NCBI RefSeq assembly: GCF_900115435.1
Contig: NZ_FOWK01000002.1
Coordinates: 124,001-188,000 of the forward strand
Direction: 5' to 3'
Length of the DNA: 64,000 nt
Origin: Prevotella sp. tf2-5
GTDB taxonomy: Bacteria > Bacteroidota > Bacteroidia > Bacteroidales > Bacteroidaceae
The position numbers were made by a program, and so were the translations under genes. The notes beneath the pieces are model-generated. The model was given only the letters and a program-made list of their open reading frames with translations. It did not search any database and had not been told where the DNA came from. This document shows, piece after piece, positions 34,150-43,699 of the stretch. The stretch's first letter is position 1, and the number at the start of each line of letters is the position of its first letter.

Positions 34150-35442
34150 ATGAAAAAGCTATTACTACTAATGATGGTGGCAGTTGTGACTGTCGCCTGT
34201 CAGAAGAAACAGGAGACGACGATGGACTATGTGAAAGTAGAGAACGGGCATTTTATGCGCGCTGGTAAACCTTATTATTATGTAGGTACCAATTTCTGGT
34301 ATGGCGCTATCCTTGGTTCTGAGGGACAGGGAGGCGATCGTACCCGTCTGGGTCGTGAACTGGATGAGATGAAACGCATGGGTATTGATAACCTGCGAAT
34401 CCTCGTGGGATCGGATGGTGAGCGTGGCGTGAAGACGAAGGTGGAGCCTACGCTACAAGTGTCACCAGGTGTGTATAATGATACTATTTTGGCAGGACTC
34501 GACTACTTGTTGATGGAGATGGGCAAGCGTGACATGGTCGCCGTGCTCTATCTGAATAACTCATGGGAATGGAGTGGGGGCTATGGCTTCTACTTAGAGC
34601 ATGCGGGGGAGGGTAAGCAGCCCCGACCCGATGACGTGGGCTATCCCGCTTTCATGAATGCAATGGCGAAATATGCCACTAACGAGAAGGCTCATCAGTT
34701 GTTCTATGACTATGTGCGTTTCATCATCAGTCGTACCAACCGTTATACGGGTTTGAAATATACAGATGATCCCGCCATTATGTCGTGGCAGATCGGTAAC
34801 GAGCCGCGTGCCTTCTCCAAAGAGGCACTGCCTGCCTTTGAAAAATGGCTTGCCGAGGCTTCTGCTCTCATCCGCTCGTTGGACAAGAACCATCTGATCT
34901 CTGTGGGTAGTGAAGGGTCATGGGGTTGTGAGAATGACCTGAGCTCTTGGACACGTATCTGTGCTGATAAGAATATCGACTATTGCAATGTGCATCTGTG
35001 GCCCTACAACTGGGGATGGGCAAAGCCAGACTCTCTCATCGAGCATCTGCCCAGGGCTTGTGAGAATACCAAGGCATATATCGACCAGCACCTTGCTGTA
35101 TGCGACAGTTTGAACAAGCCCCTCGTCATGGAGGAGTTCGGCTATCCGCGTGATGGTTTTCAGTTTGCGTTACACACTCCTACCAAGGGACGTGACGGCT
35201 ATTACAAGTATGTCTTCTCACTGGTTGCCGACAATGCGGAGAACGGTGGGAAGTTCGCCGGATGTAACTTCTGGGGATGGGGCGGCTTCGCAGAGCCCAA
35301 GCATGAGCAGTGGCAAGTCGGTGATCCTTATACCAACGACCCCGCCCAAGAGGCACAAGGTCTGAACTCTGTCTTCGCTTCTGACACGACAACCCTTGAT
35401 GTCATCCGCACTCAGGTGGAGCGAATGAGTCAGGTAAAGTAG
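34150..35442 (+). CDS. beta-mannanase, GH5 (GH5_7-like), lipoprotein
   Basis: A 430-residue lipoprotein (MKKLLLLMMVAVVTVAC). It hydrolyses internal beta-1,4-mannosidic bonds. The (beta/alpha)8 barrel starts FMRAGKPYYYVGTNFWYGA, characteristic of GH5_7; the acid/base Glu is E218 in WQIGNEPR, and the nucleophile is E329 in VMEEFG. FWGWGG and YLNNSWEWSGG supply aromatic subsites. It has its own promoter and no BACON or CBM. The next gene begins about 100 nt later with a separate promoter, so it may be transcribed alone or read through. Confidence 0.92.
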   Translation: MKKLLLLMMVAVVTVACQKKQETTMDYVKVENGHFMRAGKPYYYVGTNFWYGAILGSEGQGGDRTRLGRELDEMKRMGIDNLRILVGSDGERGVKTKVEPTLQVSPGVYNDTILAGLDYLLMEMGKRDMVAVLYLNNSWEWSGGYGFYLEHAGEGKQPRPDDVGYPAFMNAMAKYATNEKAHQLFYDYVRFIISRTNRYTGLKYTDDPAIMSWQIGNEPRAFSKEALPAFEKWLAEASALIRSLDKNHLISVGSEGSWGCENDLSSWTRICADKNIDYCNVHLWPYNWGWAKPDSLIEHLPRACENTKAYIDQHLAVCDSLNKPLVMEEFGYPRDGFQFALHTPTKGRDGYYKYVFSLVADNAENGGKFAGCNFWGWGGFAEPKHEQWQVGDPYTNDPAQEAQGLNSVFASDTTTLDVIRTQVERMSQVK

Positions 35443-35504
35443 AAATATGTTAAATTGTATGTGATAAAGGCAACAAAGTATCATTATATTTACAAAAATA
35501 ATGC

Positions 35505-35514
35505 TAACTTTGCA
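35505..35514 (+). promoter_or_regulatory. -7 promoter box for the esterase-GH26 operon
   Basis: TAACTTTGCA, 34 nt above the esterase ATG. It probably drives 35549-43244, where gaps are 6 nt or less or genes overlap. Confidence 0.65.
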
Positions 35515-35548
35515 ACCGATATTGATACAAACCTAAACATTAAGAACA

Positions 35549-36844
35549 ATGAAACGTATAGAAACCGTTTTAATATTGCTGTTGCTGGCTTGTGTGTTAC
35601 CCATGCAGGCGCAGATTCGGGGCAATGAGATACAGGTGATTGTCGTACCTGACCATCAGGATTGGAAATATGAAGTGGGGGAAACGGCAACCTTCAAGAT
35701 CAGTGTGACACGCTCCGCAACGTTGTTAGACAATGTGACCGTCGATTATGAGGCTGGTCCGGAGATGTATCAGGACGTGAAAAAGAAGGGTGTGCTACTG
35801 AAAGATGGTACGTTGACCCTGAAGGGAAAGATGATAAAACCGGGTTTCTATCGTGTCGATGTCAAGGCATACGTGGGTGGTAAAGAGTATAAAGGTGCCT
35901 GTGGCGCCGCTTTCTCACCAGAGAAATTACAACCGTCAACAGTGATGCCGAAGGATTTTGAGGAGTTCTGGCAGAATGCCATCAAGGAGGCACGTAAAAC
36001 GGATCTGAATCCCACTAGACGTCTGTTGCCCGAGCGTTGTACCAAGGATGTGAATGTCTATGAGGTATCGTTCAATAATATGCAGTGGGACTATCGTACC
36101 TATGGTATTCTTAGCGTCCCGGTAAAGGAGGGTAAATATCCTGCCTTGCTGAGAGTGCCGGGTGCTGGTGTGCGTCCTTATGGTGGTGATATCTATACTG
36201 CCTCGCAAGGTGCCATTACATTAGAAATAGGTATTCATGGTATCCCCGTGACGATGGAACAGAAAGTGTATGACGATATCTTCCATGGTGCCCTCAACTG
36301 GTATTGGGAGTTCTATACCGACGACCGTGACAAGAACTATTACAAGCGGGTGGTATTAGGATGTATCCGAGCCCTTGACTATATAGAAGAATATACTCCT
36401 TGGAACGGTAAGGAGATGGGTGTGTCTGGCTCCAGCCAGGGTGGCTTCCTGACCCTCGCCACCGCAGGACTCGACAAGCGTATCACCTATTATGCTCCTG
36501 TACATGCCGCTCTTTGCGACCATACCGCCTCTCTGCAAGGGGTTGCCTGCGGATGGCCTCATTACTTCTATTGGAACAAGGGTGAGGGACAGGAGAAACA
36601 GATTGAGGTGTCACGTTACTATGATGGTGTGAACTTCGCCCGTCTGATTACAGACCAGCAGACTGGGTGGTTCTCGTTCGGCTATAATGATGATGTAGTA
36701 CCTCCCACCACGGCATGGGCAACCTATAATACCGTAAAGGGTCCCAAGACAATCAAACCTTATCAGGCAACCTGGCACTTCTGGTTCCAGGAACAGTGGG
36801 ACGAATGGGAAGAGTGGATGTTGAAACAAATGCATTTAAGATAA
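35549..36844 (+). CDS. acetyl esterase, AXE1/CE7-like
   Basis: A 431-residue secreted protein (signal peptide ending LPMQAQ). An N-terminal beta domain (~30-125) precedes an alpha/beta-hydrolase of the acetyl-xylan-esterase family: MPKDFEEFWQNAIKEA, YRTYGILSVPVKEGKYPALLRVPGAG, the nucleophile elbow GSSQGG (about S296), and PPTTAWATYNTV with a final His (ATWHFW). In a mannan locus its likely job is removing acetyl groups from acetylated gluco- or galactomannan. It is followed one base later by the GH26 gene. Confidence 0.85.
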   Translation: MKRIETVLILLLLACVLPMQAQIRGNEIQVIVVPDHQDWKYEVGETATFKISVTRSATLLDNVTVDYEAGPEMYQDVKKKGVLLKDGTLTLKGKMIKPGFYRVDVKAYVGGKEYKGACGAAFSPEKLQPSTVMPKDFEEFWQNAIKEARKTDLNPTRRLLPERCTKDVNVYEVSFNNMQWDYRTYGILSVPVKEGKYPALLRVPGAGVRPYGGDIYTASQGAITLEIGIHGIPVTMEQKVYDDIFHGALNWYWEFYTDDRDKNYYKRVVLGCIRALDYIEEYTPWNGKEMGVSGSSQGGFLTLATAGLDKRITYYAPVHAALCDHTASLQGVACGWPHYFYWNKGEGQEKQIEVSRYYDGVNFARLITDQQTGWFSFGYNDDVVPPTTAWATYNTVKGPKTIKPYQATWHFWFQEQWDEWEEWMLKQMHLR

Positions 36845-36845
36845 T

Positions 36846-37961
36846 ATGAAGAAAATTTTGGTAATGGTTGTGGTAGCAATGACAATGGTAGCGTGTGCCA
36901 CGAAACAGGCAGAGCCCCAGAAGACAGTGGCTCAACAATTGTTGGACCGTTTGGACTCACTTCGTCAGAAAGGAATTATGTACGGACATCAGGATGACCC
37001 GATGTATGGACTCACATGGGAGTATGACAAGGATTCCAGTGACGTGAAGAATGTTAGTGGCGACTATCCTGCTATCATGGGCTTCGACCTCGGGGGTATC
37101 GAGATGGGAGATAAGAAGAACTTGGACAGTGTGCCCTTTACCCGTATGACAGAGGAGATACAGAACCATTACCGTCGTGGTGGTATCATCACGCTGAGTT
37201 GGCACCCACGCAATCCTGTCACCACCATCGAAGGTGGCGGATGGGCAGGACAGAAATTCCCAGAGGGTACCGCATGGGATGTGACAGACTCTACTATTGT
37301 AAAGAAAATATTGCCCGGTGGCGAGTTCCACGAGAAGTTTGAAAGCTGGATGCAGCGTGTATCTGACTTCCTCGCTACCTTAAAGGATGATAATGGTCAG
37401 AAGATTCCTGTTATCTTCCGTCCCTGGCATGAGAACTCCGGCTCTTGGTTCTGGTGGGGTGAGAAACTCTGCACAGTAGAGGAGTATAAGGCATTGTGGA
37501 ATATGTTGCAGGATAAGTTGAAGGCAGACGGTTTCGACAACCTGGTATGGTCGTACTCTCCTGGTTGTCAGGATAACCTGACGGCAGAACGACTGCTTGA
37601 CCGCTATCCTGGCGATGACCGTGTGGACATGATAGGATTGGATGGTTATCAATGGGTGCCAGAGGAGAAAGACAAGTTTATTGAACGTACCAAGCAAAAT
37701 CTTGGAGTACTTTGTGAGGTGGCAACGGAACACAATCTGATTCCTGCACTGACAGAGACGGGTATGAAGAATATGACGCAGCCCGACTGGTGGAGCTCTA
37801 CATTGTTGCCTGCCGTGAAGGATTTCTCTATCAGTTATCTACTGACATGGCGTAACTATAAGGAGGAGTGGTTCGGACCTGCCCCCTCAAAGCCCGACGC
37901 AAAATATTTTGTAGACTTTTACAACGACGATAAAACCTTATTCCTGAACAACATTAAATAA
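36846..37961 (+). CDS. beta-mannanase, GH26, lipoprotein
   Basis: A 371-residue lipoprotein (MKKILVMVVVAMTMVAC). GH26 signatures are clear: MYGHQDDPMYG, IMGFDLGGIE, IITLSWHPRNPVT, the acid/base Glu in FRPWHENSGSWFWWG (about E196) and the nucleophile in PALTETGM (about E304). It likely trims imported mannan oligosaccharides to mannobiose in the periplasm or works at the surface; Bacteroides GH26 enzymes of both kinds exist. One base separates it from the esterase and 6 nt from the GH130 gene. Confidence 0.93.
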   Translation: MKKILVMVVVAMTMVACATKQAEPQKTVAQQLLDRLDSLRQKGIMYGHQDDPMYGLTWEYDKDSSDVKNVSGDYPAIMGFDLGGIEMGDKKNLDSVPFTRMTEEIQNHYRRGGIITLSWHPRNPVTTIEGGGWAGQKFPEGTAWDVTDSTIVKKILPGGEFHEKFESWMQRVSDFLATLKDDNGQKIPVIFRPWHENSGSWFWWGEKLCTVEEYKALWNMLQDKLKADGFDNLVWSYSPGCQDNLTAERLLDRYPGDDRVDMIGLDGYQWVPEEKDKFIERTKQNLGVLCEVATEHNLIPALTETGMKNMTQPDWWSSTLLPAVKDFSISYLLTWRNYKEEWFGPAPSKPDAKYFVDFYNDDKTLFLNNIK

Positions 37962-37967
37962 TCTGAT

Positions 37968-39134
37968 ATGAGCGATTTTAAGACAAAAGTGGCAGCATTG
38001 CGTGCACATCACGAAGAGCTGCTGACACGCAAGAACGAGCCTGTAGAGTGGGGCAATGGTATTTACGATAAGTGGAAGTATCCTATCTTGACAGCAGAGC
38101 ATACTCCCCTGGAGTGGCGTTATGACTTCAATGAGCAGGATAACCCGTACCTGATGCAACGCATCATGATGAATGCTACCTTGAACTCGGGTGCTATCAA
38201 ATGGAATGGTAAGTATATTCTCGTAGTCCGTGTGGAAGGTGCCGACCGTAAGTCGTTCTTCGCTGTCGCAGAGAGTCCCAACGGCGTGGATAATTTCCGC
38301 TTCTGGGAGGAACCCATCACCATGCCAGATGATGTGATACCTGCTACTAACATCTATGATATGCGTATCACCGCTCATGAGGATGGTTGGATATATGGTG
38401 TGTTCTGTGCTGAACGTCATGATGACTCACAGCCTGGTAACCTGAGTGCCGCAACGGCAACAGCGGGTATCGCTCGTACGAAAGACCTGAAGACATGGGA
38501 GCGTCTGCCTGACTTGAAGACGAAGAGCCAGCAGCGTAATGTGGTGCTGCATCCGGAATTCGTCAACGGCAAGTATGCGTTCTATACTCGTCCACAGGAT
38601 GGCTTTATTGATACTGGCTCTGGTGGTGGTATCGGCTGGGCACTTGTGGATGATATCACAAATGCGGAGGTAAAAGAGGAGAAAATCATCAACGCCCGTC
38701 ACTATCATACTATCACAGAGGTGAAGAACGGTGAGGGTCCACATCCTATCAAGACTAAGAAAGGATGGCTGCATTTGGCTCATGGTGTTCGCGCCACTGC
38801 CGACGGTCTCCGCTATGTATTATATATGTACATGACATCCTTGGAAGACCCCACAAAGGTCATTGCACAGCCTGGCGGTTTCTTCCTCGTACCCACTGGT
38901 GACGAGTATCTGGGTGATGTGATGAATGTCGCCTTTGCCAATGGCTGGATAGCTGATGAGAACGGAAAGGTATTCATCTATTACGCCTCTGCTGATACCC
39001 GTATGCATGTTGCTACCTCAACCGTCGACAAACTGATAGACTACTGTATGAATACCCCAGAGGACGGGTTCTATACGGCAGCGTCGGTGGAGACCATAAA
39101 AAAACTAATTGCAAAAAATAAACAGAATGGCTAA
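37968..39134 (+). CDS. GH130 phosphorylase, probable 4-O-beta-D-mannosyl-D-glucose phosphorylase
   Basis: A 388-residue cytosolic protein without signal peptide. It begins FKTKVAALRAHHEELLTRKN and has NGIYDKWKYPILTAEHTPLEWRYD, NATLNSGAI, YDMRITAHEDGWIYGVF and GWLHLAHGVRAT, the pattern of GH130_1 enzymes that phosphorolyse mannosyl-1,4-glucose to mannose-1-phosphate and glucose. With the epimerase two genes on, it completes the known mannobiose route of Bacteroidales and ruminococci. Its stop overlaps the transporter start by 8 nt. Confidence 0.92.
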   Translation: MSDFKTKVAALRAHHEELLTRKNEPVEWGNGIYDKWKYPILTAEHTPLEWRYDFNEQDNPYLMQRIMMNATLNSGAIKWNGKYILVVRVEGADRKSFFAVAESPNGVDNFRFWEEPITMPDDVIPATNIYDMRITAHEDGWIYGVFCAERHDDSQPGNLSAATATAGIARTKDLKTWERLPDLKTKSQQRNVVLHPEFVNGKYAFYTRPQDGFIDTGSGGGIGWALVDDITNAEVKEEKIINARHYHTITEVKNGEGPHPIKTKKGWLHLAHGVRATADGLRYVLYMYMTSLEDPTKVIAQPGGFFLVPTGDEYLGDVMNVAFANGWIADENGKVFIYYASADTRMHVATSTVDKLIDYCMNTPEDGFYTAASVETIKKLIAKNKQNG

Positions 39135-40524
39135 ATCTAAATTATCAGAGAAAATCGGTTACGGCTTCGGTGATATGTCGTCCAGTATGTTCTGGAAGAT
39201 ATTCTCCTATTATCTGCCGTTTTTTTATAGTAATATCTTTGGCTTGTCGCTGGTGGACGCCGGTATACTGGTGCTTGTCACCCGTATCTGGGATGCTGTC
39301 AGTGACCCGATGATGGGTGTTATCTCCGACCGTACCAATACGAAATGGGGAAAGTATCGTCCTTACCTGTTGTGGGTAGCGCCGTTCTTCTCCATTTGTG
39401 GTATCTTGTTGTTTACCACACCAGACTTGAACTACGGCGGAAAACTGATTTGGGCGTATGTCACCTATATCCTGATGATGACCGTCTATACGGGAATCAA
39501 TGTGCCTTATGGTGCTATGCTGGGTGTGATGACGGATGATACAAATGAGAAGACGGTATTCTCTTCTTTCCGTATGTTCTTCGCCTATGGCGGTTCGTTT
39601 ATCTCCCTTTTCCTCTGGGAGCCGTTGACGAATCTGACGGGTGGCTATAACACACCAGAGGGATGGTTCTGGGCTATGGTACTCATCGCCGCAGCTTGTT
39701 TCGTGATGTTCATCCTGTGTTTCTTCATGACGAAGGAACATCTGAAGACGGTCTCTACTGTCAGTGTGGGAAGCGACTTCAAGGCATTGCTCTCTAACAA
39801 ACCTTGGTGGCTGCTCATCGGTGCCGCATTGTGTTTCAATTTGTTCAATACCGTTCGTGGCGCTACTGTAGCCTATTTCTTCCAGGATATCATTGGCGCG
39901 AATGTCAATTTGGTGTTCTTCGGCTTGGTATTTGCGTTCTATGCAGGATTGTTCCTCGGTATCGGTGAGGTGTCTAACATGGTAGGTGTAGCCTCATGTG
40001 TACCTATCTCCGGTCGCTTGGGTAAAAAGACGACCTTTATCCTGGTGAATGCCTCATTGGTAGTGCTGAGTGTCCTGTTTTATTTCATTCCATGCTCACA
40101 GGCGGGTTATTGGATGATGTTGATCTTCCAGATTCTGATATCCATCCTGACAGGTATCATGTCACCATTGGTATGGAGTATGTATGCTGACGTGAGTGAC
40201 TATGCTGAGTTGAAGTTCCAGACAGCATCAACGGGTCTGATTTTCTCATCTAGTTCGATGGCTCAGAAATTCGGTGGCGCTATCGGTGGTGCTGCAGTAC
40301 TATGGCTGCTTGATGGTTTTGATTATATCACAGATGCCACACAGCTTGCCCAAGGTGTTACCCAACCAGCAGAGGCTCTTAGCTGTCTGCGTTGGCTGAT
40401 GAGTTTCATCCCTGCTTGTGTGGCTCTGCTGTCTATGTGTGTGGTATGGTTCTACCCATTGACGACCGAGCGTATTAAGGCGATTAATGCAGAACTGAAG
40501 GAAATACGTGCTATTGAGGATTGA
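39127..40524 (+). CDS. GPH-family sugar:cation symporter (MelB-like)
   Basis: A 465-residue inner-membrane protein with 12 predicted helices. KLSEKIGYGFGDMSSSMFW at the start and DAVSDPMMGVISDRTNTKWGKYRPYLLW are the classic GPH/MelB signatures. By context it imports mannobiose or related disaccharides from the periplasm. The ATG at 39127 (MAKSKLSEK) overlaps the GH130 stop by 8 nt; an earlier ATG at 39109 would overlap further and is less typical. Epimerase follows after 3 nt. Confidence 0.92.
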   Translation: MAKSKLSEKIGYGFGDMSSSMFWKIFSYYLPFFYSNIFGLSLVDAGILVLVTRIWDAVSDPMMGVISDRTNTKWGKYRPYLLWVAPFFSICGILLFTTPDLNYGGKLIWAYVTYILMMTVYTGINVPYGAMLGVMTDDTNEKTVFSSFRMFFAYGGSFISLFLWEPLTNLTGGYNTPEGWFWAMVLIAAACFVMFILCFFMTKEHLKTVSTVSVGSDFKALLSNKPWWLLIGAALCFNLFNTVRGATVAYFFQDIIGANVNLVFFGLVFAFYAGLFLGIGEVSNMVGVASCVPISGRLGKKTTFILVNASLVVLSVLFYFIPCSQAGYWMMLIFQILISILTGIMSPLVWSMYADVSDYAELKFQTASTGLIFSSSSMAQKFGGAIGGAAVLWLLDGFDYITDATQLAQGVTQPAEALSCLRWLMSFIPACVALLSMCVVWFYPLTTERIKAINAELKEIRAIED

Positions 40525-40527
40525 GAA

Positions 40528-41733
40528 ATGGAAGAATTGAAGAATATTCAAATCATGAAGAAAGAGATGCAGGATGTTGTACAGAACAACATCCTGCGCT
40601 TTTGGATAGATAAGATGGTTGACCGTGAGAACGGTGGCTTCTATGGAAGGATGGATGGTCAGGAGGTGTTACATAAGGATGCGGAGAAGGGTGCCATTCT
40701 CAATGCGCGTATCCTGTGGTCATTCTCTGCTGCCTATCGGGTACTGGGGAATCCGGAATATCTGAAGATGGCGACTTATGCTAAGGAATACTTTATCTCG
40801 CATTTTATAGATAAAGAATATGGTGGTGTCTATTGGAGTGTTGACTATAAGGGAAATCCGTTGAATACTCGCAAACAGTTCTATGCTATCGGTTTCGCAC
40901 TTTATGGTATGTCGGAATATGCCCGTGCCACTGGTGACAAGGAGGCTTTGGACTATGCTCTGCAACTTTTCGACTGTATCGAGGAACATGCCTTGGATCC
41001 TGTGTATAATGGGTATATTGAGGCAAAAACTCGGGATTGGCAACCGATTGCCGATATGCGCCTGTCGGAACTGGACGCCAATTTCCCTAAGTCACAGAAC
41101 ACGCACCTTCATATCATTGAACCATATGCCAACCTCTATCGTATCTGTAAGTTGCCCAAGGTGGAAAAGGCATTGCGTAATATCATCAATATTTTCACAG
41201 AACATATTCTCAATCCTAAGACACATCACTTGGACCTCTTCTTCGAGAATGATTGGACACGTGGTGCCGGACAGTTGGAAAGCTATGGTCATGACATAGA
41301 ATGCTCGTGGTTGATGCATGAGGCGGCATTGGTATTAGACGACAAGGAGGTTCTTGCCAAGATGGAACCGATAGTCCGTATGGTAGCGAAAGCTTCGGAA
41401 AAGGGATTATGCCGTGATGGCTCTATGATACATGAGGCAAATCTGGACACGGGACATGTGGATGATGACCTTCATTGGTGGGTTCAGGCGGAGAACGTCG
41501 TGGGCTGGATGAATATTTACCAGCATTTCGGTGACGAGGAAGCCCTTCAGCATGGTATCCGTTGTTGGCAGTATATCAAGGATAATCTCATAGACTGGGA
41601 GAATGGAGAGTGGCATTGGAGTCGTCATCCTGATGGAACATTGAACACGGTAGATGACAAGGCAGGTTTCTGGAAATGTCCGTACCATAATAGCAGAATG
41701 TGTCTGGAGGTCATAGAAAGAGTGTTTGAATGA
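40528..41733 (+). CDS. cellobiose 2-epimerase (AGE superfamily)
   Basis: A 401-residue cytosolic (alpha/alpha)6-barrel enzyme. Motifs typical of cellobiose/mannobiose 2-epimerases include NGGFYGRMDG, KGAILNARILWSFSAAYR, GGVYWSVDYKGNP, the catalytic-His block AGQLESYGHDIECSWLMHEAA, DDDLHWWVQAENVVGW and EWHWSRHPDGT. It would turn beta-1,4-mannobiose into mannosyl-glucose for the GH130 phosphorylase. Its stop overlaps the phosphatase start by four bases (ATGA). Confidence 0.93.
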   Translation: MEELKNIQIMKKEMQDVVQNNILRFWIDKMVDRENGGFYGRMDGQEVLHKDAEKGAILNARILWSFSAAYRVLGNPEYLKMATYAKEYFISHFIDKEYGGVYWSVDYKGNPLNTRKQFYAIGFALYGMSEYARATGDKEALDYALQLFDCIEEHALDPVYNGYIEAKTRDWQPIADMRLSELDANFPKSQNTHLHIIEPYANLYRICKLPKVEKALRNIINIFTEHILNPKTHHLDLFFENDWTRGAGQLESYGHDIECSWLMHEAALVLDDKEVLAKMEPIVRMVAKASEKGLCRDGSMIHEANLDTGHVDDDLHWWVQAENVVGWMNIYQHFGDEEALQHGIRCWQYIKDNLIDWENGEWHWSRHPDGTLNTVDDKAGFWKCPYHNSRMCLEVIERVFE

Positions 41734-43244
41734 GCAAGAGACTGTTCTTTGTGATTTGGATGGTGGGCATGGCGATGGCAATATCGGCAGGTAATAACCG
41801 TCCTTCATTCGGTGAGAAACCCAAACTGGTGGTTGGTATCGTTGTCGACCAGATGCGTTGGGACTACCTCTCTATATATTATAATAGGTTCACGCGTGAT
41901 GGATTCCGTCGTATGATAGATGAGGGATATAGTTTTGACAATTGTCTGATTAACTACCTTCCTACTGTGACTGCTATTGGGCATACCAGTGCTTATACAG
42001 GAACCACACCAGCTTTCCATGGGATCTGTGGTAATACCTTCTTTGTTGACGGTAAACGGACTTACTGTTGTTCAGACAGTACGGTACAGACTGTTGGAAC
42101 AGATAATAAGAACGTCGGGAAAATGTCGCCGAGGAACTTGTTGGCTACCACCATCGGTGACCAGTTACGTCTACATACTGGTTTCCGGTCTAAGGTTATT
42201 GGAGTTTCCTATAAAGACCGTGCTGCTATTTTTCCCGCAGGTCGAGCCGCAAATGCCGCCTATTGGATGGACTTGAAAAACGGACAGTTTGTTACTAGTA
42301 GCTATTATATGAAGGATTTGCCCCAATGGGTGAGGGATGTCAATAAGCAGATGGCAAAGAATGAGCAGTTGAAAAAACTGGGTGTGAATGTCGGCTTGTC
42401 TCCATTGACAGGTGTGCTGATTACCGATATGGCGATTGCTGCGATCCAAGGAGAGAAGATGGGACAAGGTGAAGAGACGGATATGCTGTGTGTCAGCTAT
42501 TCACATACCGATGTCATCGGACATAAATGGAGTACCCGTGGGGAACATACTGATGAGGCTTATCTGGAAATTGACAAGGAACTCGCCCGTCTCTTTGACG
42601 CACTTGATGCTCAGGTGGGAAAAGGAAATTATATCGCTTTCCTTACAGCAGACCATGGTGCTGCTCATAACTCACAGTTTATGGAGGACCATCGGTTGAA
42701 CGCGGGGAAATGGTCGTCAGAAAGACTGCGAAAAGACTTGGACGCTTATGTCGCTTCGAAGTTGGGGAATACCAAGTCATTGATACTGGGTATCCTTGAC
42801 TATCGCTTCTTTTTGGATAAAACGGAAATACGTCAACAGGGACTTGACTATCAGCGGGTGAAAGAAATAATCATTGATTATCTTCAGCAAAGCCCGAATC
42901 TCTCTTTTGTAGTCGATTGTGAGAAAATCGCGACTTCAGCTATTCCTCCTGTCCTCCGTGACCGGATGTTGTTAGGATATAGCTATCACAGGGGTGGGGA
43001 GATTTTTGTCGTTCCTGATCCTGGCTATTATGAGTATGGCTCATGGTCCTCGCCCGTGGGAACCACGCATGGCGAGTGGAATCCGTATGATGCACATATC
43101 CCTTTGTTATTTTATGGATGGCACGTCCCACATGGCAGTTATGCACAGGAAGTACACATCACAGACATCGCTCCGACAGTTTGCTCGTTGCTACATATTC
43201 AACAACCCAATGCCTGTATAGGTAACCCCTTGACATTTGATTGA
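41730..43244 (+). CDS. PafA-like alkaline phosphatase / type I phosphodiesterase family
   Basis: A 504-residue protein with signal peptide (FFVIWMVGMAMAISAG). Metal-ligand motifs are in order: VVGIVVDQMRWDYL, LPTVTAIGHTSAYTG (carrying the likely Thr nucleophile), SYSHTDVIGHKW, AFLTADHGAAHN, and the late TTHGEWNPYDAHIPLLFYG. It resembles the phosphate-irrepressible alkaline phosphatases of Bacteroidota and would act in the periplasm. It is translationally coupled to the epimerase, an unusual place for a phosphatase; a link to sugar phosphates or to charged substituents on the glycan is possible but unproven. Confidence 0.88.
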   Translation: MSKRLFFVIWMVGMAMAISAGNNRPSFGEKPKLVVGIVVDQMRWDYLSIYYNRFTRDGFRRMIDEGYSFDNCLINYLPTVTAIGHTSAYTGTTPAFHGICGNTFFVDGKRTYCCSDSTVQTVGTDNKNVGKMSPRNLLATTIGDQLRLHTGFRSKVIGVSYKDRAAIFPAGRAANAAYWMDLKNGQFVTSSYYMKDLPQWVRDVNKQMAKNEQLKKLGVNVGLSPLTGVLITDMAIAAIQGEKMGQGEETDMLCVSYSHTDVIGHKWSTRGEHTDEAYLEIDKELARLFDALDAQVGKGNYIAFLTADHGAAHNSQFMEDHRLNAGKWSSERLRKDLDAYVASKLGNTKSLILGILDYRFFLDKTEIRQQGLDYQRVKEIIIDYLQQSPNLSFVVDCEKIATSAIPPVLRDRMLLGYSYHRGGEIFVVPDPGYYEYGSWSSPVGTTHGEWNPYDAHIPLLFYGWHVPHGSYAQEVHITDIAPTVCSLLHIQQPNACIGNPLTFD

Positions 43245-43298
43245 GTGTTGAGAAAACAATTTCTACAATAAAGTGCTGATATATTGGAATTTATTGCG

Positions 43299-43306
43299 TA
43301 CCTTTG
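43299..43306 (+). promoter_or_regulatory. -7 promoter box for the small HTH gene
   Basis: TACCTTTG (then CC), 45 nt above the ATG at 43352. Confidence 0.6.
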
Positions 43307-43351
43307 CCGACGAAAAGTAGAAAGTAGATTAACCAACACCGACAAAGACAG

Positions 43352-43564
43352 ATGAATATTGGTAAGCACATTGAAGAAATTTTAAGGAAACAAGGAAGAT
43401 CTGCAGCCTGGCTGGCTACACAGATCCCCTGTGAGCGTACAAATGTTTATAACATTTTTAAGCGCAAAAGTCTGGACGTACGTTTATTGATGCGTATCAG
43501 CGTTATTTTGGAGTACGACTTCTTTAAGGAATTGTCCGAAGAAGCATTTCCTAAGCACAAATAA
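43352..43564 (+). CDS. small XRE-like helix-turn-helix protein
   Basis: A 70-residue protein: IGKHIEEILRKQGRSAAWLATQIPCERTNVYNIFKRKSLDVRLLMRISVILEYDFFKEL. The pattern Q-G-R-S-x-x-W-L-A-x-Q-I followed by R-T-N-V-Y-N-I-F is a lambda-repressor-type HTH. It has its own promoter and a strong terminator, so it is monocistronic between the mannan operon and the nuo operon. Similar single-domain proteins are common in Bacteroidales; targets are unknown. It could regulate either neighbour, but nothing here shows that. Confidence 0.75.
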   Translation: MNIGKHIEEILRKQGRSAAWLATQIPCERTNVYNIFKRKSLDVRLLMRISVILEYDFFKELSEEAFPKHK

Positions 43565-43567
43565 TTA

Positions 43568-43605
43568 AAGCCGTTGCCTTCAAAAGAGGTGACGGCTTTT
43601 ATTTT
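43568..43605 (+). terminator. intrinsic terminator after the HTH gene
   Basis: AAGCCGT pairs with ACGGCTT (the 3' part reads GTGACGGCTT) with an inner GCCTT/GAGGT pairing, followed by T-rich sequence. Confidence 0.8.
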
Positions 43606-43652
43606 TAGATAAAGTTTTTGATATTTATACTTTTTCTTTGCAAATTATTTCG

Positions 43653-43662
43653 TACCTTTGCA
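43653..43662 (+). promoter_or_regulatory. -7 promoter box for the nuo operon
   Basis: TACCTTTGCA, 37 nt above the nuoA ATG; the only promoter-like site found before the operon. Confidence 0.65.
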
Positions 43663-43699
43663 CGCAAATTGAATTCAATAAAATATTTAAAAACTTTTT

